Shown here: piece after piece, positions 26,531 through 39,869 of the stretch
Layout of the letters: each line of letters begins with the position of its first letter
How positions within the stretch are numbered: position 1 is the first letter of the stretch
DNA from: CBDFGK01 sp965247075
GTDB lineage: Bacteria; Pseudomonadota; Gammaproteobacteria; Pseudomonadales; Halieaceae
Assembly: GCA_965247075.1 (NCBI GenBank)
Contig: CBDFGK010000003.1
Coordinates: forward strand, 186,001-250,000
DNA: 64,000 nt
Direction: 5' to 3'
Notes under the pieces: model-generated
Databases searched by the model: none
Told to the model about the DNA's origin: nothing
What the model saw: the letters and a program-made list of their open reading frames with translations, nothing else
Position numbers and translations under genes: made by a program

Positions 26531-27459
26531 TGCTTTCCAGAGTCGCAGAGCGGGTTTACTGGTGCTCACGTTATCTTGAACGAGTGGAAGATACAGCGCG
26601 CCTGATCCTGGTCAGGCACCAATCGATGCTGGACATGCCGCGCAGTATTCAGCCGGGCTGGGGACAATTGCTGGATGTGCTGAGCGCCGCCGAAGGCTTT
26701 GCCTCAATACCCGGAGCCGCCACCGAAAAGAATATTATCAACTATGTATTTAGTGACCGGGGCAATCCATCTTCACTGATAAGCTCACTGGCCTCAGCCC
26801 GGGAAAACATGCGAACCACCAGAGAAGTTCTGCCCAGCGAATCCTGGGAAAGCGTCAACAGTCTCTACCTGAGTGTTTCACGCCGCTCCAGCAAAGGCTT
26901 GCCGCGCATTTCCAGACACTCGGTGCTCAATGGAGTCATTCAATCCTGTCAGCAGGTTGCCGGCATGCTCTCTGGCACCATGAATCACGATGAAGTCTAC
27001 CAATTTGTGCGCATGGGCCGATATCTCGAACGCGCAGACATGAGCACCCGCATTATCGATGTGGGCTCCGCTGACCTGATGAAAACAGGCGATGACGCCC
27101 TGCCTTACCAAAATGTACTGTGGTTGAATATCCTGTTATCACTCAGTGCCTACCAGATGTATCGGCTCAGTGTAGGCGCAAACGTCAAGTCCGCTGAGGT
27201 ACAGCATTTTCTACTGCGCAACACCGACTTCCCCCGCTCAGCGGCTTATTGCCTGCAGAAAATAGAATCCTGCATGGAGCATTTACCACACCACAAAGAG
27301 GCGCTGGAGGTTGTCAAGGCAGTGCAGAGAAAACTCAAACGCACCAATTGCAGAGAGCTCACCGGTGAAGATTTGCAGCGCTTTCTGGATCAACTGCAAG
27401 TCAAAATGGACCTGGTGCACGAGGTAGTGGCCACAAGCTGGTTCTCGCCAGAGCAATAG
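26530..27459 (+). CDS. Alpha-E domain protein (COG2307)
   Basis: 309 residues, almost all alpha-helical. It starts MLSRVAERVYWCSRYLERVEDTARL, the typical beginning of the alpha-E family (DUF403), and has MGRYLERADMSTRIIDV as second conserved block. No catalytic motif is known for this family. It is tightly linked to the ATP-grasp gene by a one-base overlap and to the zinc-peptidase gene by a one-base gap, consistent with the three acting together. Confidence 0.9.
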   Translation: MLSRVAERVYWCSRYLERVEDTARLILVRHQSMLDMPRSIQPGWGQLLDVLSAAEGFASIPGAATEKNIINYVFSDRGNPSSLISSLASARENMRTTREVLPSESWESVNSLYLSVSRRSSKGLPRISRHSVLNGVIQSCQQVAGMLSGTMNHDEVYQFVRMGRYLERADMSTRIIDVGSADLMKTGDDALPYQNVLWLNILLSLSAYQMYRLSVGANVKSAEVQHFLLRNTDFPRSAAYCLQKIESCMEHLPHHKEALEVVKAVQRKLKRTNCRELTGEDLQRFLDQLQVKMDLVHEVVATSWFSPEQ

Positions 27460-27460
27460 C

Positions 27461-28468
27461 GTGCAAAAACTTAGCTGCCAGTGCGGGAAAATTCTTTTTT
27501 GTGACAATACCCAGTGCGTCTCTTGTGGGCGCCAATTGGGCTTCGACCCATTCAGCAATATCATGCTGAGCTTTGACGAGTCGGCCGATGGCGGTCTGGT
27601 GGCCGCCGATGGGCAGCACTATGCGCTATGCAGCAATCGCCGGGAACACGAGGTCTGCAATGGGGTAATCCTGGCCGGCAGCGATGAGCGTTGTCGCAGC
27701 TGCGCCTTGAACCGCACCATCCCGATACTGCGCAGGAAGAAAAACCTGGCCCGCTGGCGCCGCCTTGAAACGGCCAAGCGCCGGATGATCAGCGGATTGT
27801 CCAGCCTGGGCCTGGTAGTTGACGCCGCTGGTCACAACGCTTCAACCATGCGTTTTGATTTTCTGGAAGACAAACGCAGCCACCCCGATGTGCTGGAGAC
27901 CTTTGTCTCCACCGGCCACAAGGACGGCGTTATAACCGTCAATGTGATGGAAGCAGAGGATGTGCAACGGGTACAGCAGCGGGAGCTGATGGGAGAGCGC
28001 TACCGAACACTGCTGGGTCATTTTCGCCATGAGGCCGGGCACTTTTTCTACCCCCTGTTGGTCACCGACACGGGCAGCTTTACAGATTGTTTTGGCGATC
28101 CCACCGCTGATTACGATGCTGCCCTCAATCTTTACTATAAGCAAGGCCCGGTTGCGGGCTGGGAAAATAGCTATATCAGTGCCTACGCCGGCAGCCATCC
28201 CTTCGAAGACTGGGCCGAGTGCTTTGCCCACTATTTGCATATTCAGGATGCACTGGAAACCGGCGAGGCCAGCGGTATGGCGCCCCCAGCAGAGCAGCTC
28301 TCTTTCGAACAGCGGCTATTACTTTGGCAAGACCTATCGGTAAGTATTAACGAGGTCAGTCGCAGCCTGGGCCTGCGCGACGCCTATCCCTTCGCGATTG
28401 GCCAGGGCGTAGCGGCCAAACTGAGCTACGTACACCGCTGTATAGCTGAATCTACGTCTTCCCGGTAA
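27461..28468 (+). CDS. Putative zinc-binding peptidase with N-terminal zinc ribbon (COG4307)
   Basis: 335 residues from a GTG at 27461. The N-terminus has Cys at about 6, 8, 14, 19 and 22 (CQCGK..CVSCG), then further Cys at about 57, 66, 78 and 81 (a zinc-ribbon-like pair). HFRHEAGHFFYP places a zincin HEAGH motif at about 190-194, with a downstream DWAECFAHYLH segment that could supply the third ligand. It is known in the literature as a predicted metallopeptidase adjoining ATP-grasp/alpha-E genes. Substrate unknown. The end is close to the Anbu remnant. Confidence 0.85.
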   Translation: MQKLSCQCGKILFCDNTQCVSCGRQLGFDPFSNIMLSFDESADGGLVAADGQHYALCSNRREHEVCNGVILAGSDERCRSCALNRTIPILRRKKNLARWRRLETAKRRMISGLSSLGLVVDAAGHNASTMRFDFLEDKRSHPDVLETFVSTGHKDGVITVNVMEAEDVQRVQQRELMGERYRTLLGHFRHEAGHFFYPLLVTDTGSFTDCFGDPTADYDAALNLYYKQGPVAGWENSYISAYAGSHPFEDWAECFAHYLHIQDALETGEASGMAPPAEQLSFEQRLLLWQDLSVSINEVSRSLGLRDAYPFAIGQGVAAKLSYVHRCIAESTSSR

Positions 28469-28499
28469 ACCAAAGTTAGTGCCCAGCTTTCCCAGCCGT

Positions 28500-28785
28500 G
28501 CGCTTTTCCCACTCGAACAGGGGCAAATCTCCAAATGCCGGCTGTGGCATTGACACGCATGGTTGAATCCATAGAGACCAGAGCACAACGTGCAGCATCT
28601 TCCAGGCCGGTCGCCGGACTTAACAGCCGGTCGAGTATGGGCTTGCCATATTTGCTCTCGCCGATTTGCAGATAAGGGGTTTCTTCTGAGTTTGAGATGA
28701 AATTGTCAGCGCTGTAAATCATATAGATGGCAGGTTCGTGACCCGCTATCTGTCTAACGACAATAAATGTGGCCGAGGTATTTAC
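28500..28785 (-). pseudogene. C-terminal remnant of Anbu-type proteasome-like peptidase
   Basis: Minus strand. The reading frame from about 28785 gives NTSATFIVVRQIAGHEPAIY, then MIYSADNFI, YLQIGESKYGKPILDRLL and EDAARCALVSMDSTMR. In order these match the second half of the Anbu/COG3484 HslV-like protease. The catalytic N-terminal Thr half is missing: upstream the sequence stops within a few bases of the end of the minus-strand DUF6884 gene (28791). After STMRVN (28555) the conserved frame is lost. About 80 of the usual roughly 240 residues remain. The gene has been truncated, apparently by the event that placed the DUF6884 gene here. Confidence 0.65.
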
Positions 28786-28790
28786 AATAA

Positions 28791-29564
28791 TTATACATGC
28801 CGATTGAGCCAGGATAGCTGCTGACCAATTCTTAGACCTTCCATAGGTATGATTATCTCACTCCCTTTAGCCTTCAATGGATCCAGCAAATTCTCTCTAT
28901 ACTTCCTTCCAGCTAGGAAAATAAATGACTTGGTTTCGGGAATGGTGTCATCTATCTGGATGAGAATTCTTTTCGCCCATTCTCGCCTATCATGGCTACT
29001 CATGGTGTTTAAAGTTTTGTCATAAGGCGCTATTGTTTGATCGGGATGTACCAACCCATATTCTGCAGATAAGATAAACCACTGGAATCCCTTAGCTTCA
29101 ACAAAGGTTCGAGCCTTAATAAACCAGTCAGACCGATATAGATCTTTCGCAGCGGCTGATACCGATGTTTTCTTCCCGACGCATGAAACGAAACAAATCG
29201 AATTGCCAGAATTTGTAGATATTTTATTTCCAGGTTTTATTTGTGATGGGAGTGCCTTGACCTGAGTTGCTGGAGATCTTCTTGCGACAGTGTCTGGCTG
29301 TAAATTAGCCGAATCATTGCCCAATACCTTAAACGTAAAAAACACATTGGCGCCTTGCGGGGGACCAGAACGTTTGAGAAGTTCCAAATTAAATTCTGAT
29401 AAGAACTTCTGGCCATCAAGTACGCTACATACGGTTGGCATGCGGCTTTGAAGCCCCATGTCTTTGTGCACGTCTCCAGCCCTTATCTGAACCACATCGC
29501 CTGAGTGTTGGTTACGAATAAAATTCTTGTATAAGTATTGCCGTATTTGGTCAGCTTGGCTCAT
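28791..29564 (-). CDS. DUF6884-family protein with N-terminal helical DNA-binding-like domain
   Basis: 257 residues from an ATG at 29564, preceded by GGGAGAAG as ribosome binding site. The C-terminal half (about 125-257) reads ICFVSCVGKK, WFIKARTFVEAKG, WFILSAEYGLVHPDQTIAPY, the DUF6884 pattern. I recall this family near phage and restriction-type genes; its activity is not established. The N-terminal 90 residues look like a winged-helix region. The gene is visibly richer in A and T than both neighbours, suggesting recent transfer. It ends where the Anbu remnant begins. Confidence 0.7.
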   Translation of the reverse strand: MSQADQIRQYLYKNFIRNQHSGDVVQIRAGDVHKDMGLQSRMPTVCSVLDGQKFLSEFNLELLKRSGPPQGANVFFTFKVLGNDSANLQPDTVARRSPATQVKALPSQIKPGNKISTNSGNSICFVSCVGKKTSVSAAAKDLYRSDWFIKARTFVEAKGFQWFILSAEYGLVHPDQTIAPYDKTLNTMSSHDRREWAKRILIQIDDTIPETKSFIFLAGRKYRENLLDPLKAKGSEIIIPMEGLRIGQQLSWLNRHV

Positions 29565-29999
29565 TTTCGCTTCTCCCAATACAATGTAATCGATTGAATT
29601 TCTCTCCTAATTCCCTCTCTCCTCACTTAGTAAGAATGGTGGAGTATACTAAGTAGCATTGAAAAAACCAGCTCACATTCCAATCTTTTTTGGATAATCA
29701 TTTTTGATGAGGACGCGAACCTACCTACTGAATAGCATTAGGATCAGACCCGAGCGGCTAGCTGTTTAGTTTCCACATCTGTTGTGGACCAAAAAATCTC
29801 AACACCTTCTTCATGGAGTGTCCTCAATATTTTTCTACGCGGGAAGCAGGCATAATCCATAACGGTATTATAATTCGCGGTGCCAGTCGCATGGCGCCCT
29901 TATTGCTTGCATCACTCTGCTAAATGCCGACACGCCGGGCTTGCCAACACCGTCCTGACCGGTGAGAATCCACTAACATAATTAGTACCGAGGCTTGCT
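29565..29999. other. Intergenic region, no gene seen
   Basis: 435 bases between the DUF6884 start and the guanidinobutyrase start, divergent, so it must carry both promoters. The stretch near the DUF6884 gene is A+T-rich; the part near gbuA is closer to the neighbours. I see no ORF with coding character, repeat or tRNA here. It may be the border of the insertion that replaced the Anbu 5' half. Confidence 0.6.
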
Positions 30000-30959
30000 A
30001 TGAGTAAAACATTTTACCAACCACTTGGCGGTAACGAGATGCCTCGTTTTGGTGGCCCGGCAACCTTTATGCGTTTGCCCGCCAAGGACAGTGCCAAAGA
30101 CCTGGACGTGGCCTTTATCGGCGTGCCCTTCGATATCGGCACCTCAAATCGCCCGGGTGCACGTTTGGCGCCGCGCGAGATTCGCGATGAATCCCGCATG
30201 ATTCGTCCCTATCACATGCACACGCGCGCGGCGCCATTTGATAGCTTGTCTATCGCCGATATCGGCGATGTACCGATCAACACCTTTAACCTGCAAAAAA
30301 GTATCGCCATTATTGAAGATTTTTACACTGAGGTGTTAAGCCACAACGTTATGCCATTGACCATGGGGGGCGATCACACCATTGCCTTACCCATCCTGCG
30401 GGCGCTTCACAAGAAACACGGCCCGATTGGCATGGTTCACGTGGATGCGCATGCCGATGTCAATGATCACATGTTTGGTGAAAAAATTACCCACGGCACG
30501 CCCTTTAGACGCGCGGTGGAAGAGGATTTACTGGATTGTAAGCGCGTTGCCCAGATTGGCTTGCGCGCCACCGGCTATGGCGCCGACGATTTCGATTGGC
30601 CCCGTGATCAGGGCTTCAATGTGGTCACCGCCGAGGAATGCTGGCACAAATCATTGGTAGGCTTGATGGATGAAGTCCGCGAGCAGGTAAAAGGCGGGCC
30701 GGTGTATATCAGTTTTGATATCGACGGCATCGACCCTGCTTACGCACCGGGCACCGGTACTGTTGAAGTGGGCGGTTTGACGGTGCCGCAGGCACTGGAA
30801 ATTATTCGCGGCTGCCGCGGCCTGGATATTGTGGGGGGAGACCTGGTAGAGGTATCACCACCTTTTGATCTCTCGAAGAACACCTCGGTACTGGCAGCCA
30901 ACCTTCTCTACGAAATGCTGTGCGTATTGCCAGGTGTGGTCTATCACAGCGTCGACTAG
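30000..30959 (+). CDS. gbuA: Guanidinobutyrase (agmatinase/arginase family)
   Basis: 319 residues. Ureohydrolase metal ligands: GGDHT (His126), DAHAD (Asp149, His151, Asp153) and SFDIDGIDPAYAPGTG (Asp240, Asp242). The N-terminus FYQPLGGNEMPRFGG and the internal AEECWHKSL match, as I remember them, Pseudomonas guanidinobutyrase GbuA better than SpeB agmatinase. It hydrolyses 4-guanidinobutyrate to 4-aminobutyrate and urea in arginine catabolism. Substrate identity rests on resemblance; agmatinase remains possible. No linked regulator is seen. Confidence 0.82.
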   Translation: MSKTFYQPLGGNEMPRFGGPATFMRLPAKDSAKDLDVAFIGVPFDIGTSNRPGARLAPREIRDESRMIRPYHMHTRAAPFDSLSIADIGDVPINTFNLQKSIAIIEDFYTEVLSHNVMPLTMGGDHTIALPILRALHKKHGPIGMVHVDAHADVNDHMFGEKITHGTPFRRAVEEDLLDCKRVAQIGLRATGYGADDFDWPRDQGFNVVTAEECWHKSLVGLMDEVREQVKGGPVYISFDIDGIDPAYAPGTGTVEVGGLTVPQALEIIRGCRGLDIVGGDLVEVSPPFDLSKNTSVLAANLLYEMLCVLPGVVYHSVD

Positions 30960-31006
30960 CCAACGGATAGCACCCAAGGATGCAAGACAGTATGCCTGGA
31001 TACCCT

Positions 31007-31364
31007 ATGTTAGAGAGCACCCGGCGAACCGCTTTTTGCCTGTTAACTTTCTTTGTGTGTATTCAAGCCGGCTTCGCTGACATTCTCGATTTTAGCTCCG
31101 ACGACACCTTGGCGATTACCGCGGACCGGGCCTGGGAAGGGGACCAGGCCGGTGTTACTCACTTTAGCGGCCAGTTGTATTGCGCGCACCGGATTGGTCT
31201 CTGTCTGCGGACACCGCTGTGGTGTACGGGAAACTGGACGATCCGGACAGGATAGTAGTTGAAGGGAAACCGGCAGATATCTCCTTTTATGTGACGCCGA
31301 CACAGACCGCTATTCTGCCGATGGTGAAGGCGGGATTAATATCCAGTTTACCCCTGAGGACTGA
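31007..31364 (+). pseudogene. Frameshifted LptA/OstA-like periplasmic protein
   Basis: An ATG at 31007 starts a signal-peptide-like segment (TAFCLLTFFVCIQAGFA) followed by DILDFSSDDTLAITADRAWE and HFSGQ. The frame then shifts at about 31175 to APDWSLSADTAVVYGKL and IVVEGKPADISFYVT, and shifts again at about 31310 to ADGEGGINIQFTPED before a stop near 31364. The three pieces read together as an OstA/LptA-like beta-jellyroll repeat pattern (S-A-D...VYG..D...IVVEG). Two single-base frameshifts mark it as a pseudogene unless they are sequencing errors. Confidence 0.6.
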
Positions 31365-31534
31365 GCTATTGCCAAATCTGGTGTATGACGACATGACTAT
31401 GCGGCGTCCCTGTTGACCTCAGTCTGCTCAACTCAGCGGCGAGATATTGTCCACCAGCCTTTGCCCATGCTGGGTCAGCAGCGTCTCCAGATTTTCAATC
31501 ATGATAAATATTCCTCTTGCGCACGTTTCCTGCG

Positions 31535-32689
31535 TTACACCAGATCACCTTGCCACAATCGTTCGACAAACGATTCAGCCGGGAGAATCTCTATACCTTC
31601 TTCCGTCTTCCTGGCCCTGTGCTCGCGACATACCAGGATACGTCGTTTGACATCAGGGTGGTCCAGAACAAGATTACGCAGACCCTTCAGGTGCTCACTG
31701 GTGATTTTGCCGCCGGATTTTGCCTCAATGGCAACCTTCATGTCACCAATCACAAAATCCACCTCGATTCCACTTGTGAGACGCCAGTACGAAAGTGCTT
31801 CATCACGTTCCTGATAACTCAAAAAGGCCGTGAGTTCATGGAAGACCCAATTCTCGAACGCCTTGCCGTATTGTTCGCTGCCCGGTAAGACCTCGCCTCG
31901 CCTGGCGAGCCGGTTGACGATTCCAACGTCAGAGAAATAAAACTTCGGCGCACCAATCACTCTCCGTTTGGGTCGCCGCCGGTATGCGGGCAACCACCGG
32001 CCAAGTAAAGTATCGATCAGAATCTGAAAGTAATTCTTCACCGTATGGCTCGAAACGCCGCATTCTCGAGCAATATTGGAGAAGTTGACAATTTCACCAT
32101 CGCTGAATGCAGAAGCATCCAAAAAATCAGAGAATGCCGGCAGATTGCGAACCAGACCTTCGGCCGCGATTTCTTCTTTGAGGTAGTCGGCAATGTAAGC
32201 ATCCAACATGCGATGCGCCCGACTTGCCTCATAGATTTGCGGTAAATACCCATGGTTGAGCAGGCGATCAAGATTGAAGTCCGACCCCAGTTCGTCTGCG
32301 GTAATGCCGTGTAACTCGTAACGAATCGCTCTACCGCCAAGTAAGTTGGCCGCGCCCTTCCTGACCTTTCGTGCACTGGACCCACAGAGCGCAAAATGTT
32401 GACCGCGGTTTTCGATCAACCAATGAACCTCGTTCAGCAGCGCCGGTACTTTCTGTACCTCGTCGATGACGATCTGCGCCCACGCCTTGACTCCGACGGC
32501 CTGAACCTCCTGCCTGAGGAGTTCGGGACGGGCCAGGTAACGGCGGTACTCTTCGGATTTCAAGAGATCAATCCAGAAACCGTCGCCGTATGATTGGTGT
32601 AACAACGTACTCTTACCCGTCTGCCGGGGACCCCACAAAAAAAAGGACTCCGTGCCCGGCTTCGGAAGATTGAGGTTTCTTTTGAACAT
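31535..32689 (-). CDS. ATPase with DUF4143 domain
   Basis: 384 residues from the ATG at 32689. Walker A FLWGPRQTGKSTLL at about 18-30, Walker B AQIVIDEVQKVPALL, then sensor-like FALCGSSARKVRKG. The C-terminal DUF4143 region ends with EVDFVIGDMKVAIEAKSGG, a PD-(D/E)xK-like pattern. The family is widespread, often strain-specific, of uncertain function. A possible -35 TTGACA (32719-32724, minus strand) lies upstream. It sits just before the rRNA terminator and reads in the same direction as the rRNA operon. Confidence 0.85.
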   Translation of the reverse strand: MFKRNLNLPKPGTESFFLWGPRQTGKSTLLHQSYGDGFWIDLLKSEEYRRYLARPELLRQEVQAVGVKAWAQIVIDEVQKVPALLNEVHWLIENRGQHFALCGSSARKVRKGAANLLGGRAIRYELHGITADELGSDFNLDRLLNHGYLPQIYEASRAHRMLDAYIADYLKEEIAAEGLVRNLPAFSDFLDASAFSDGEIVNFSNIARECGVSSHTVKNYFQILIDTLLGRWLPAYRRRPKRRVIGAPKFYFSDVGIVNRLARRGEVLPGSEQYGKAFENWVFHELTAFLSYQERDEALSYWRLTSGIEVDFVIGDMKVAIEAKSGGKITSEHLKGLRNLVLDHPDVKRRILVCREHRARKTEEGIEILPAESFVERLWQGDLV

Positions 32690-32834
32690 AAACTTCAATC
32701 TATCACGATAATTTTAAGTGTCAATTCAAAATATACTCTTTCTGCAGACTGCATTTAACCTGTAGACACACCCTTCAGATACAGCCACGGGATGGCTGCT
32801 TCCAGAGTGGCGGTCTTGCTGAGATTATTATTGC

Positions 32835-32873
32835 CCATAAAAAAACCCCACCCGGAATCCCGGATGGGGTTTA
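32835..32873 (-). terminator. Rho-independent terminator of the rRNA operon
   Basis: Read on the minus strand: AACCCCATCCGG, loop GATT, CCGGGTGGGGTT, then a run of seven T (32838-32845 region). A strong hairpin followed by a U-tract, directly after the 5S gene. The stem has one mismatch. It would stop transcription before the ATPase gene that reads in the same direction. Confidence 0.88.
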
Positions 32874-32882
32874 GTATTAAAA

Positions 32883-33000
32883 GCCTGGCAATGACCTACT
32901 CTCACATGGGGAAACCCCACACTACCATCGGCGATGAACCGTTTCACGTCTGAGTTCGGAATGGGGTCAGGTGGTTCCGGTTCTCTATGGTCGCCAGGCA
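32883..33000 (-). rRNA. rrf: 5S ribosomal RNA
   Basis: About 118 nt. On the minus strand the ends TGCCTGGCGACC and GGTCATTGCCAGGC pair as helix I. The internal CCGAACTCAGACGTGAAACG and GGTAGTGTGGGGTTTCCCC are characteristic of 5S rRNA. End positions are estimated from the helix I pairing. Confidence 0.95.
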
Positions 33001-33197
33001 AACTGAGATGTTGTGTGAGATGTCTTACGCGCTATTGCGCTGCGTCACATCAACAAATAGGGTGGCAGATCCTTCCTTTAGGGAAGTTCAACTGAGTTGC
33101 TCACAATCATCGCATGCGCGATCGTAATGGTGTGACCTGATTTCACATCCGCAGCTTTTTGGACTCCAGTTCCCTGGAACAAATCACTTGGATTATA

Positions 33198-36253
<3,056 letters not shown>

Positions 36254-36684
36254 CATATAACCTAAGTTATCTGCCAAAAAACTCACCTCCGTCTCCCTTT
36301 CCAAAAGACTTCGGTGTTATATAGACGTACTTCAAAGACCAGGCAGCCAACTAAACCACCTACTCCTACAACAAAAAATACGTCCGCCGGATGTGACGCT
36401 CAAGTCACAGTTATTACTTTGATTTACAACCATCGGTTACTCGGCTTGCGCCTCTCACCAACAGCTGTTGAACTCTGGACTTCATCATCGGCGTAAACGC
36501 CAACAACGAAGCCCGTTTGTGATAGACCGGCTACCAACACCTCCGAAAACACGTCCCTCGGGTATGGCCTGCCAATCCATCAACTCAGCTTAATCTACCT
36601 TGTTAAAGAACACCGGTTTGCAAAAAACCGGAAGACATCACCCCACAGGCAATCCCTTCTGACTTCTCGTTACTGCAACAAAAA
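36254..36684 (-). other. tRNA-Ala to 23S spacer with boxA
   Basis: 431 bases of transcribed spacer without a gene. It contains a boxA antitermination element on the minus strand (TTCTTTAACA, 36601-36610), the usual position upstream of 23S. Near the 23S 5' end lies half of the 23S processing stem. No further tRNA or ORF with coding character is seen. Confidence 0.8.
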
Positions 36685-36760
36685 TGGTGGAGCTATGCGG
36701 GATCGAACCGCAGACCTCTTCCGTGCAAGGGAAGCGCTCTCCCAGCTGAGCTATAGCCCC
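36685..36760 (-). tRNA. tRNA-Ala (TGC)
   Basis: 76 nt including an encoded CCA. Minus strand begins GGGGCTATAGCTCAGCTGGG, anticodon loop CTTGCAC (anticodon TGC), T-arm GGTTCGATCC. Standard spacer tRNA of the rRNA operon. Confidence 0.97.
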
Positions 36761-36854
36761 ATAACGGGTACCCAATAGACGTAAAATCGAGGCGGCACCA
36801 AACGACGTGTATTAACCATACACGAGCGAGGTTCCAACGCAGAGTACGCGTATT

Positions 36855-36931
<77 letters not shown>

Positions 36932-37013
36932 AAATAATCAGCGGCAATGCTTGCAGTAACCGGTTGGATAAAGACAGGTGTGTGAACACTTGATGCAGGA
37001 TGAACATATCGTT

Positions 37014-38551
<1,538 letters not shown>

Positions 38552-38909
38552 AATCTTTTACTTCTGCCTCGCGGCAAGAAGGTTGATTTACGCAGTTACC
38601 CGCGTCCACCAACAAAACTCGGCTCAGACACAGTCGAAATTCATGAATCTCATGAACACTTGTGTGTCTGAAATAGTCGTTATGCCATTCCCAACACCAA
38701 ATGCTCACACATCTGTCTTTATCTTCCTGTTAAATAACTCTGCGCTCGCTCTGGACCGCAGGCCAACCTGGGGGGCTCCCCCTGACTGAGGAGGCGCATT
38801 ATACGCAGATAGGCTTCCCCTGCAAGGGTTTTTACAGAGAAAAATGGATGTTTTTAATACCGCTCCGACAGGGCGGCTCAGATTGACAAATCCGGTGCCA
38901 AAAGAACGC
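38552..38909 (-). promoter_or_regulatory. rRNA operon leader and P1 promoter
   Basis: On the minus strand a -35 TTGCAG (38820-38825) and a -10 TATAAT (38798-38803) lie 16 bases apart, followed by a GC-rich GCGCC discriminator typical of stringently controlled rRNA promoters. Transcription should start near 38790, leaving a leader of about 240 nt before 16S. A boxA-like ATTTAACA lies near 38730. No gene is visible in this gap. Confidence 0.8.
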
Positions 38910-39275
38910 TCAGCGAGAGATAACAAATACCAAGTTGCCGAGCTCATTGTCAGAGCCCGCTCGGATCGCTTCATCATCCCAGCAACCGGAATAGTGGAAG
39001 CTGCGACAGCGCCCACCCGCATCGCGGACAAAGCCCAGCAACTCCCGCGCGCCATACTCCCGGTGATGGAAGTGGGCGTCCCAATTCCCCTCCCCGGCGG
39101 GGAATACCTGTTGTGGATTACGCTGTTCAAGTAGCTGCTCAAGGTTATCCGAGCGAAAAAAGTTCGGCGTAGTCAGGTACAAACAACCATTGGCAGCCAG
39201 CTGTAGAAACGCCGGCTGCTCAGCTGCCTCAATGGAGTCAGTGCTGTTTTGCCAGGGAAATCGAATCTTCGCCAT
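38910..39275 (-). CDS. Hypothetical protein
   Basis: 121 residues, starting MAKIRFPWQNSTDSIEA. It starts 15 bases after msrQ on the same strand, so it is probably co-transcribed with msrP-msrQ. No domain, signal peptide or membrane segment is recognised; the middle has an aromatic, His-rich stretch (NWDAHFHHREYG). Codon use looks ordinary. A frame on the same strand at 38705-39142 overlaps it and is judged a shadow. It could be a lineage-specific protein. Confidence 0.5.
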   Translation of the reverse strand: MAKIRFPWQNSTDSIEAAEQPAFLQLAANGCLYLTTPNFFRSDNLEQLLEQRNPQQVFPAGEGNWDAHFHHREYGARELLGFVRDAGGRCRSFHYSGCWDDEAIRAGSDNELGNLVFVISR

Positions 39276-39290
39276 AGGGCGCAGACGATA

Positions 39291-39869
39291 TCATGATTGG
39301 TAACGAGCCCGCACGCGCCAGGCCAGCAGCAGCAATACGATCGACCCATAGGCGAGGGCAGCACCGTAGTCAGATCGCGCCTGCCAGGTGACATGCAGCA
39401 CGAACAGCGCAGCTACCGGATAGATCATACTGTGCAATTTGCGCCAGGCCGTCCGCAGTCGTCGCTGCATGACATGATTCGAGGTCATCGCCAGCGGCAA
39501 CATCAATAGCCAGGCCAAGAAACCCATGGTGATATAGGGCCGCTCCGCCAATTCCTCGCCCACTCGCAGCCAGTCCCAACCCAGGTAGAAATGGGTGAAC
39601 AGCGTGAGATGACAGGTGGCATAAAAGAACGTAAACAAACCCAGCATACGCCGCAGACGGATTAACTGGCCCCAGCCGGGTCGACTGCGCAGCGGCGTGA
39701 TGAGCAAGGTAGCAATAAGAATTCGCCCCGCCCACTCGCCGCTCATATGCATCACTACCTCCCCCGGATCGGGACCCAGGGTATTTTGCACAACACCCCA
39801 CACCAGTGCTGCCAATGGCAGCAAGCACAGGGAGAAGACCAGCGGTTTAACTGAAGGGTGCAGGGTCAA
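39291..39869 (-). CDS. msrQ: MsrQ, haem-binding membrane subunit of the MsrPQ system
   Basis: 192 residues with about six hydrophobic segments and a ferric-reductase-like fold. The helices carry conserved His (HMSGEWAGRIL, ATCHLTLFTHFYLG, WRKLHSMIYPVAALFVLHVTWQ). It passes electrons from the quinone pool to MsrP. Its start overlaps the msrP stop by four bases (ATGA), the classical arrangement. The length is in the usual range. Confidence 0.9.
   Translation of the reverse strand: MTLHPSVKPLVFSLCLLPLAALVWGVVQNTLGPDPGEVVMHMSGEWAGRILIATLLITPLRSRPGWGQLIRLRRMLGLFTFFYATCHLTLFTHFYLGWDWLRVGEELAERPYITMGFLAWLLMLPLAMTSNHVMQRRLRTAWRKLHSMIYPVAALFVLHVTWQARSDYGAALAYGSIVLLLLAWRVRARYQS

Noticed and set aside
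38705..39142. 145-codon minus-strand ORF overlapping the hypothetical gene and rRNA P1 promoter
   Set aside because: It spans the promoter and leader, and has Ser/Arg/Gly-rich composition typical of a shadow frame.
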